From: a candidate division WOR-3 bacterium
Lineage (GTDB): Bacteria > Hydrothermota > Tepidihabitantia > Tepidihabitantales > DTDR01
Direction of reading: 5' to 3'
DNA length: 32,470 nucleotides
NCBI GenBank assembly: GCA_039801725.1
Contig: JBDRVE010000010.1
Location: 14,875 to 47,344, forward strand
The first letter of the stretch is position 1; each line of letters begins with the position of its first letter. Shown here one piece after another: positions 27,041 to 32,470 of the stretch. A model generated the notes under the pieces. The model searched no databases and was not told where the DNA came from. It saw only the letters and a list, made by a program, of their open reading frames with translations. The position numbers were made by a program, and so were the translations under genes.

Positions 27041-27146
27041 TAAAAATTATAATCATGAAAAAAAAAGTCAATAAGAAAAATTAATTTTTAAACATCAATT
27101 TCGTCCTTATTTTTCAAGGATTTTTTGAAATTATAAAAATTTATTT
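27041..27146. repeat. ~106-bp direct repeat, promoter copy 1
   Basis: Partner of 24613-24719. It places the same promoter in front of the first metzincin gene. The start codon here is GTG where the other copy has ATG a few bases nearer. Confidence 0.85.
27046..27071 (-). promoter_or_regulatory. Predicted promoter of metzincin cassette copy 1
   Basis: TTGACT (27071-27066) and TATAAT (27051-27046) have only a 14-nt spacer, one shorter than in the other copy because of the shorter A-run. The -10 box ends 6 nt before the GTG start. Confidence 0.5.
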
Positions 27147-27197
27147 AACAAAATACAATAGAAGGTATGTGAAATTATGGCAGGAAGAAATTATATT

Positions 27198-29264
27198 TTA
27201 TCTGATCTCTAAATAAGGAAAGATTTTTTTGATTTCTTCTTCCGGTAGAATTTCGTAATGGGAGAAATGCATTGAATAAGTTGCCCGACCGGAAGATAAG
27301 GAACGGATAGCAGTAGCATAGCCAAAAGTTTCTTTTAAAGGGACTATACCTGATAACACACGATATTCTTTTATTACTTCTATATTTAACACTTTTCCCC
27401 TTCTTGCTATTAAATCATTGATAATTACACCAACATATTCTTCCGGTGTTAGAATTTCTATATTCATTATTGGTTCTAATATAGTGGGATTGGCATTTTT
27501 ATAGGCTTCATTAAAGGCATTATTAGCAGCCATTTGAAAAGCAAAATCAGAAGGGTTTTCTTTATTGTAGTTACCGTCTAAAATTTCAATTAAAATATTA
27601 GTAATCGGATAACCAATCAATAAGCCACTATTAGTAATACCAATTAAGGTTTCTTCTATTTTCGGATAAAAAATTTCAGGAATTTTTTCTTTGTCTGTAT
27701 TAAAAACAATGTTAATCCCTTTCTCTTTTGGTGCTATTTTGATAGTAATCTCGGCTTGATGTAATTTATTATCAATTATTCGGGAAAATTTACCAATACC
27801 AATACTTTCTTTCGTTATCGTCTCCCGATAAGAGACCTGCGGTTTACCAATATGGCAAGGAACTTTGTAATCTCTCTGTAATCTATCAGTAATAATTTCT
27901 AAATGTAATTCACCCATTCCCATAATTATCCTTTGACCGGTTTCTTCATCATATTTTACTTTAAATGTTGGGTCTTCAATAGAAAGCAATTCTAAACTCT
28001 CTTGTAATCTTTTTTCATCCTTTTTTGTCTTCGGTTCAATTGTTGCAAAAATAACTGGTTCAGGAAAAGTTAAAGGTTCAAAAGCGATTGGTGCATGTAA
28101 ATCACAAAGAGTATAACCAGTTTTCACATTTTTCAATCCAACAATTGCTCCAATCTCACCGGCTTTTAACTCTTCTACTTCTTCTTGCTTATTGGCATGC
28201 ATTAATAATATTTTATTTACTCTTATCTTTTCCATTGTCGGCACAACTAAAATCTGTTTACCAATCCTAATCTTTCCCGAATAAATTCGGAAATAAGAAA
28301 GCAAACCACGATTAAAATCATTTTGGATTTTAAAAATTAAAGCAGATAAAGGCTGAGAAATATCGGCTTTTCTTTCTTCTACATTATTATTTTTTGGATG
28401 AAAACCAACTACCGGTGGTAGGTCAATTGGTGATGGCAAATAATCAACGATTGCGTCTAAAAGTGGTTGGATTCCTTTGTTTTTTAAGGCACTACCACAT
28501 AATACCGGATAGAATTTTAAATTTAAAGTTCCTTTTCTTATTGCCTTTTTTATTAAATCAATTTCTATTTCTTCTCCTTTAAGATATTTTTCTAATATCT
28601 CTTCATCTTCTTCTGATAAAATTTCTATCATTTTTTCTCTCATTAATTTTGTTTTCTCTTTATAATCATCCGGTATTGGTAATTTATCATATTTTGCTCC
28701 CAAGGTTTCTTCATGCCAGATATATAAAACCTGTTCAACCAAATCGATCACTCCTTGAAAGTATTCTTCTGCTCCATAAGGAATTTGAATAGGCAAAGGT
28801 TTTAAAGATAATCTCTCTTCCATCATTTTTATTACCCTTTCAAAGTCAGAACCAATTCTATCAAGTTTATTAACAAAAGCAATCCTGGGAACTTTATATT
28901 TATCAGCCTGATGCCATACGGTCTCTGTTTGTGATTCTACTCCACCAACTCCACAAAAAACAATTACTGCTCCATCTAAAACTTTTAAACATCTTTCTAC
29001 CTCAATTGTGAAGTCTACATGACCTGGTGTATCAATAATATTAATTTGATGGTCTTTCCAAAAACAAGTAGTGGCTGCAGAGGTAATAGTTATTCCTCTT
29101 TCCTTTTCCTGAATCATCCAGTCCATTGTAGCAGTTCCTTCATCTACTTCACCCATCCGATAAATCTTTCCGGTATAATACAAAATTCTCTCAGTTGTTG
29201 TGGTCTTACCTGCATCAATATGAGCAGCAATCCCAATATTTCTTATTCTTTTTATATATTCCAT
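27198..29264 (-). CDS. fusA: Elongation factor G
   Basis: A 688-aa translational GTPase that drives ribosomal translocation. G1 is AHIDAGKT (14-21), switch I has [12 protein letters not shown]3 is DTPGH, and G4 is NKLD. Domain II ([18 protein letters not shown]), domain III ([11 protein letters not shown]) and the C-terminal [24 protein letters not shown] are present. The TQ usually seen in 'RSxTQGRA' is SS here, and the domain II wording leans toward EF-G2 forms. The usual str-operon neighbours (rpsL, rpsG, tuf) are absent, so this may be a second, specialised EF-G. The ATG at 29264 is chosen; the in-frame TTG at 29303 lies inside the -35 box. No SD is present. Confidence 0.93.
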   Translation of the reverse strand: MEYIKRIRNIGIAAHIDAGKTTTTERILYYTGKIYRMGEVDEGTATMDWMIQEKERGITITSAATTCFWKDHQINIIDTPGHVDFTIEVERCLKVLDGAVIVFCGVGGVESQTETVWHQADKYKVPRIAFVNKLDRIGSDFERVIKMMEERLSLKPLPIQIPYGAEEYFQGVIDLVEQVLYIWHEETLGAKYDKLPIPDDYKEKTKLMREKMIEILSEEDEEILEKYLKGEEIEIDLIKKAIRKGTLNLKFYPVLCGSALKNKGIQPLLDAIVDYLPSPIDLPPVVGFHPKNNNVEERKADISQPLSALIFKIQNDFNRGLLSYFRIYSGKIRIGKQILVVPTMEKIRVNKILLMHANKQEEVEELKAGEIGAIVGLKNVKTGYTLCDLHAPIAFEPLTFPEPVIFATIEPKTKKDEKRLQESLELLSIEDPTFKVKYDEETGQRIIMGMGELHLEIITDRLQRDYKVPCHIGKPQVSYRETITKESIGIGKFSRIIDNKLHQAEITIKIAPKEKGINIVFNTDKEKIPEIFYPKIEETLIGITNSGLLIGYPITNILIEILDGNYNKENPSDFAFQMAANNAFNEAYKNANPTILEPIMNIEILTPEEYVGVIINDLIARRGKVLNIEVIKEYRVLSGIVPLKETFGYATAIRSLSSGRATYSMHFSHYEILPEEEIKKIFPYLEIR

Positions 29265-29275
29265 ATATTTTATCA

Positions 29276-29303
29276 ATTTTAATAAAATCAAGTAATTAGT
29301 CAA
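29276..29303 (-). promoter_or_regulatory. Predicted promoter of the EF-G gene
   Basis: TTGACT (29303-29298) and TAAAAT (29281-29276) are 16 nt apart. The -10 box ends 11 nt before the ATG, leaving a leader of only a few bases. Confidence 0.6.
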
Positions 29304-29877
29304 TTTAATTAACTATAAATATTGGGCTAGAAAGGTTATCTTTATACCTGTACAAGTATTTGATTTATAAAAACTTATAGATATATACCATTTTTGCTAT
29401 TTTGTAAAGAGAGTTATATTTAGATAGCAATATTCCTACCAATTATTTAAGTCCTACGGAATTATAAGAAATAAATTTGATATTAAAGTCATTAATAAAG
29501 CGAATATCGCCACCATTAATAAGGCGAATATTATTGGCATTAATAAAAATATTATTGTTCACATTAATAAAATTATTATTATTCACATAAAGGAGACCTA
29601 CCCCCTATTACCCCCTCCTCAGAAATTTTTCTCCTCTATTAACCACCCTCGAATAACAAAAAGCTCTACGGGTAAAATATCGAGTTTTATTCTAATTCAC
29701 AAATTTCCTATTAAATTAATAGTCATTATAATAATTATAGCAAAAATAAAAGATTTGTAAAGATAAAATTTGTTCCCAATTGTAAATTTATTAATAAAAG
29801 AAATCATTACCATAATAAGAATGAAGTCTTTTTATTCTTAATTTGTAACCATTATTTAACACATTTACTTCTTTTTG
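29304..29877. other. Non-coding stretch between divergent genes
   Basis: No gene is recognised. It contains the four 24-bp repeats at 29491-29586, a C-rich segment at 29597-29618 (G-rich on the minus strand) and an inverted CTCGA/TCGAG pair near 29648-29690. A frame without stops crosses the repeats (29428-29758, plus strand) but has no ATG, GTG or TTG start and a composition of mostly I, K and N. Confidence 0.6.
29491..29586. repeat. Four tandem 24-bp repeats
   Basis: The units start at 29491, 29515, 29539 and 29563, each with ATTAATAA(A/G). Units 1-2 continue with (A/G)GCGAATAT, and units 3-4 end in TTCAC. The register is exactly 24 nt with no spacers, so this is a minisatellite-like array and not a CRISPR. 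Confidence 0.85.
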
Positions 29878-29905
29878 TTGACTTTATAAAAAATATTATT
29901 AAAAT
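29878..29905 (+). promoter_or_regulatory. Predicted promoter of the selenoprotein gene
   Basis: TTGACT (29878-29883) and TAAAAT (29900-29905) are 16 nt apart. A leader of about 25 nt holds GGAGG (29927-29931), 5 nt before the ATG. Confidence 0.6.
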
Positions 29906-29936
29906 ATTAATGATGTCTTCAAAATCGGAGGTTATT

Positions 29937-30953
29937 ATGAAAAAATACCTTCCTTTATTATTTACTTTAATTTTTATTTCTTCCCTCTATTCAGCAGAAA
30001 GGATTGTTGTCGCTGAAGAAGCCTACCAAGAAGGTTGAGGTTCCTGCGCGACAGCCAGCAGTGTGCTGGACCAAATATCTTCAATATATCCAACAAGAAT
30101 TGCCGCAATTGAAATGCATGTCTCTTCGGCTTATCCACTTTATTGTGCAGAGGCAAGAAGTAAAATGTATATGTATCCACCTCCTTACTATTATAATGGT
30201 CAATGGTATTATGTAACTCCTTATATGTGGTACGATGGTAAAAAAGGTGGCACAAGTTATTATAATTGGCAATATCTTTTGGAACAAAGAATGGGAGTTA
30301 CTTCTGATTTAAATTTTGAATTTTCCGGTTGGTATAATCCAAATACAAGAAATGGTCATATTGAATTGACAATTACTAACGAATCTGGTAATCCAATTAC
30401 TGGTCGGCTTCAATTTGTAATTACTGAAGATAGTATATATTATTCAGCACCAAACGGTGATGTTTGGCATAATCATGTCGCAAGAGATTATTTACCCGAC
30501 CATAATGGTGAAATAATTACTGTGCCAGCAAATAGTTCTATTTCCCGAAGTAGAGATTTTACTATTTCTACTAATTGGAATCCTGATAAATGTAAAATAA
30601 TTGCCTTTTTACAAGACAATAACCTTCAACCCGATTCAACAAAAGAGGTTTATCAAGGCGGAATGATAAAAATTAGGGAATTGACCGCTATTAGCGAAGT
30701 TACTAATATTTCTCCAAAACTTACTTTTATTTTCAATACTGGTAAACCAAAAATTAAATTAACCTGTGGAAATGAAGGTGAATTTGTGCTTCAAATATTT
30801 TCTACCGACGGAAAGGTTCTTCAGACAATCAAAGATTACTTTGTTGGCAAAGAAAAAGAACTTTCTCTTAATCTAAAAACCAAAGGAATCTATTTCTACA
30901 AACTAAACTTCTCCGGTAAGGAATACCAAGGAAAACTTGTTAATCTACAGTAA
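29937..30953 (+). CDS. Exported thioredoxin-fold (Omp28-like) protein, probable selenoprotein with T9SS sorting domain
   Basis: Read with UGA at 30036-30038 as selenocysteine, the frame encodes 338 aa. A signal peptide (MKKYLPLLFTLIFISSLYSA, 1-20) is followed by RIVVAEEAYQEG-U34-GSC37-ATA. This is a UxxC version of the CxxC redox site of thioredoxin-like exported proteins ('VxxEE...CGxCxxA'). IAAIEMHVSS and TPYMWYDGKKGG continue the fold, the latter at the usual cis-proline position. Residues ~110-250 are beta-rich. The C-terminus (LQIFSTDGKVLQTI ... TKGIYFYKL) is a T9SS sorting domain. GGAGG gives a clear start. Codons before and after the UGA are in the same frame, and both halves are needed for a whole exported protein. 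A Cys-to-stop mutation is the alternative, but the hairpin at the UGA argues for selenocysteine. Confidence 0.78.
30036..30072 (+). promoter_or_regulatory. Candidate bacterial SECIS element at the in-frame UGA
   Basis: Directly after UGA (30036-30038), CCAGCA (30055-30060) and TGCTGG (30064-30069) form a perfect 6-bp stem capped by GTG. GGT (30039-30041) can pair with ACC (30070-30072) to close the structure. The loop begins with G, 23 nt after the UGA, within the range I recall for bacterial SECIS elements (roughly 16-37 nt, G in the first loop positions). The segment is much richer in G+C than its surroundings. Confidence 0.7.
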
Positions 30954-30981
30954 TTAATCTTATTTTATTTATTTAATTTTT

Positions 30982-31015
30982 GGGCGGAGTTCTAATTCTC
31001 CGCCCTTTTATTTTT
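30982..31015 (+). terminator. Strong rho-independent terminator
   Basis: GGGCGGAG (30982-30989) and CTCCGCCC (30998-31005) form a perfect 8-bp G:C-rich stem with an 8-nt loop, followed by TTTTATTTTT. It ends the selenoprotein transcript just before the hutU promoter. Confidence 0.93.
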
Positions 31016-31024
31016 ATTAAATTA

Positions 31025-31052
31025 TTGACAGATATTTATATTTAGTTATTAT
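31025..31052 (+). promoter_or_regulatory. Predicted promoter of hutU
   Basis: TTGACA (31025-31030) and TATTAT (31047-31052) are 16 nt apart. Only 6 nt (TTAATT) lie between the -10 box and the ATG, and there is no SD, so the mRNA should be leaderless. Confidence 0.7.
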
Positions 31053-31058
31053 TTAATT

Positions 31059-32470
31059 ATGGGAGCAATTGAAACATTAAAAGAAAAAAAGATTAAAGCA
31101 CCTCAGGGAAAAAGTTTATCTTGTAAAGGTTGGCATCAAGAGGCAGCATTAAGAATGCTTTGTAATAATTTAGACCCGGAAGTTGCTGAAAAGCCAGAAG
31201 AATTGATTGTTTATGGTGGTTGTGGAAAGGCAGCAAGAAATTGGGAATGTTTCTATGCGATTGTTGAAGCATTAAAAAATTTAGAAAATGATGAGACCCT
31301 TTTAATCCAATCAGGAAAGCCCGTAGGAATATTTAAAACCTTTTCTTATGCACCAAGGGTTTTGATTGCCAATTCTTTATTAGTTCCGGCTTGGGCAACT
31401 TGGGATTATTTTAGAAAATTAGAAGCAATGGGATTGATAATGTATGGTCAAATGACCGCAGGTAGTTGGATTTATATTGGAACACAAGGGATTATACAAG
31501 GAACCTATGAAACCTTTGCCAGTTGTGCCAAAAAGCATTTTGGGGGCTCGTTAAAAGGAAAATGGGTATTGACTGCGGGAATGGGCGGAATGTCCGGTGC
31601 CCAACCTTTAGCAGTCACAATGAACGAAGGAGTAATTTTGGATGTGGAAGTTGATCCAAAGAAGATTGAAAGGAGAGTAAAGCAAGGTTTCTGCGATATG
31701 ATGGTTTTTGATTTGGATGAAGCATTAAGATTGGTCGATGAAGCAGTAAAAAAGAAAATTCCTCGTTCTATCGGTTTAGTTGGTAATGCGAGCGATATCC
31801 ATCCAGAATTAGTAAGAAGAGGAATTATCCCTGATGTTTTAACTGACCAGACATCGGCTCACGATGAGTTAAACGGCTATGTTCCAGGAAGGATGAGTTT
31901 AGAAGAGGCATTAGAATTAAGAAGAAAAAATCCCGAAGAATATATTAAAAGAAGTTATGAATCAATGGCAAGACAGATGGAAGCAATGCTGGAAATGCAA
32001 AAGAAAGGTGCAGTTGCCTTTGATTACGGAAATAATATTCGTGGCCAAGCCTATAAAGCCGGAGTTAAAGATGCTTTTAATATTCCTGGTTTTGTTTTAG
32101 AATATATTAGACCACTTTTCTGCGAAGGAAGAGGTCCTTTTAGATGGGTCGCTTTATCAGGAAATAAAGAAGATATCTATCTCACCGATAAACTTGTTTT
32201 AGAATTATTTAAAGATAATGAAATTTTAGTCCGTTGGATTAAACTTGCCGAAGAAAAAATTCCTTTCCAAGGTTTGCCAGCAAGAATCTGTTGGCTTGGT
32301 TATGGAGAGAGAGCAAAATTTGGATTAGAGATTAATAAATTAGTAAGGGATGGAAAGATTGAAGCACCAATTGTTATTGGCAGAGACCATTTAGATACTG
32401 GTTCAGTGGCTTCACCAAATAGAGAGACAGAAAAAATGAAAGATGGTTCCGACGCAATTGCTGACTGGCC
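31059..32470 (+). CDS. hutU: Urocanate hydratase, 3' end beyond the window
   Basis: About 470 residues of an enzyme usually near 550 aa. It hydrates urocanate to imidazolonepropionate in histidine breakdown, with bound NAD+. [15 protein letters not shown] (residues ~48-62) is the family opening. The NAD site is [14 protein letters not shown] (~168-181). [15 protein letters not shown] and [15 protein letters not shown] follow. The catalytic cysteine is in [16 protein letters not shown] (~408-423), and [18 protein letters not shown] binds substrate. The frame is open to the last base. No other hut gene is in view. Confidence 0.96.
   Translation, partial: MGAIETLKEKKIKAPQGKSLSCKGWHQEAALRMLCNNLDPEVAEKPEELIVYGGCGKAARNWECFYAIVEALKNLENDETLLIQSGKPVGIFKTFSYAPRVLIANSLLVPAWATWDYFRKLEAMGLIMYGQMTAGSWIYIGTQGIIQGTYETFASCAKKHFGGSLKGKWVLTAGMGGMSGAQPLAVTMNEGVILDVEVDPKKIERRVKQGFCDMMVFDLDEALRLVDEAVKKKIPRSIGLVGNASDIHPELVRRGIIPDVLTDQTSAHDELNGYVPGRMSLEEALELRRKNPEEYIKRSYESMARQMEAMLEMQKKGAVAFDYGNNIRGQAYKAGVKDAFNIPGFVLEYIRPLFCEGRGPFRWVALSGNKEDIYLTDKLVLELFKDNEILVRWIKLAEEKIPFQGLPARICWLGYGERAKFGLEINKLVRDGKIEAPIVIGRDHLDTGSVASPNRETEKMKDGSDAIADW

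Noticed and set aside
29265-29303. Upstream TTG start for EF-G (13 extra residues)
   Set aside because: The TTG is part of the predicted -35 box, and EF-G proteins normally start just before the GTPase domain, as with the ATG at 29264.
29491-29586. CRISPR array
   Set aside because: The units are contiguous without spacers, are imperfect and only 24 nt long, and no cas gene is near.
29428-29758. Stop-free plus-strand frame of about 110 codons across the 24-bp repeats
   Set aside because: It has no ATG, GTG or TTG start or SD, and its composition is mostly Ile, Lys and Asn as expected for AT-rich DNA.
30036-30038. General reassignment of UGA to an amino acid
   Set aside because: Several genes here end properly at TGA (for example the prenyltransferase and dapA), so UGA is a stop in this genome apart from this context.
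30004-30287. Overlapping frames on both strands around the selenoprotein UGA
   Set aside because: They have no signal, motif or SD and are explained by the continuous frame of the selenoprotein gene.
1-32470. tRNA, rRNA or insertion sequence
   Set aside because: I saw no tRNA T-loop/acceptor pattern, rRNA segment, transposase or terminal inverted repeat in a reading by eye; a tRNAscan or Infernal run would be decisive.

Overview
The window is about 32 kb of an AT-rich bacterial chromosome (G+C roughly one third, judged by eye). It holds housekeeping genes mixed with genes for large exported proteins. At least four, probably five, of the exported proteins end in a type IX secretion (T9SS)-style sorting domain, with the pattern 'Y/L-D-I-x-G-K ... 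G-I-Y-x-x-K'. Such domains are typical of the Bacteroidetes/FCB lineage and of candidate phyla such as WOR-3 (Stahlbacteria). I infer a T9SS-bearing candidate-phylum bacterium, but no rRNA or other phylogenetic marker is present to fix the name.

Layout, left to right. (1) 1-2230: a UbiA-type prenyltransferase (minus strand, coupled to a gene that leaves the window) diverges from glycine C-acetyltransferase (kbl). (2) 2704-11118, plus strand: a small PepSY-like secreted protein, a 1242-aa gingipain-like C25 peptidase, a class III aminotransferase and a 910-aa exported protein made of 13 tandem repeats. (3) 11182-17096: tilS, ftsH, dapA, dapB and an LVIVD-repeat protein. (4) 17135-19225: phosphomannomutase/phosphoglucomutase and a TtcA-like tRNA thiolase, tail-to-tail with rarA. 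(5) 20545-27146, minus strand: two diverged tandem copies of a three-gene exported cassette, each with an archaemetzincin-like lipoprotein peptidase, a secreted protein of unknown family and a beta-propeller protein. The two copies share an almost identical promoter repeat. One copy is decayed (an in-frame TAA, a truncated propeller). The other copy's propeller gene reaches its sorting domain only after a -1 frameshift at a classic A AAA AAG heptamer. (6) 27198-29264: elongation factor G. (7) 29265-29936: a non-coding stretch with a 4 x 24-nt tandem repeat. (8) 29937-30953: an exported thioredoxin-fold (Omp28-like) protein whose in-frame UGA sits in a U-G-S-C redox motif and is followed at once by a SECIS-like hairpin, so a probable selenoprotein. 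(9) A strong terminator, then hutU (urocanate hydratase), which runs off the right edge.

Another theme is transcription start architecture. Several genes without a Shine-Dalgarno (rarA, hutU, pgm, tilS, ubiA-like, fusA and both metzincin genes) have near-consensus sigma70 promoters whose -10 box ends only 5-11 nt before the start codon, which predicts leaderless or near-leaderless mRNAs. Other genes (kbl, the PepSY-like gene, the selenoprotein) have ordinary leaders with GGAGG sites. The most novel items are the exported selenoprotein, the slippery-site sorting domain and the duplicated metzincin cassette.
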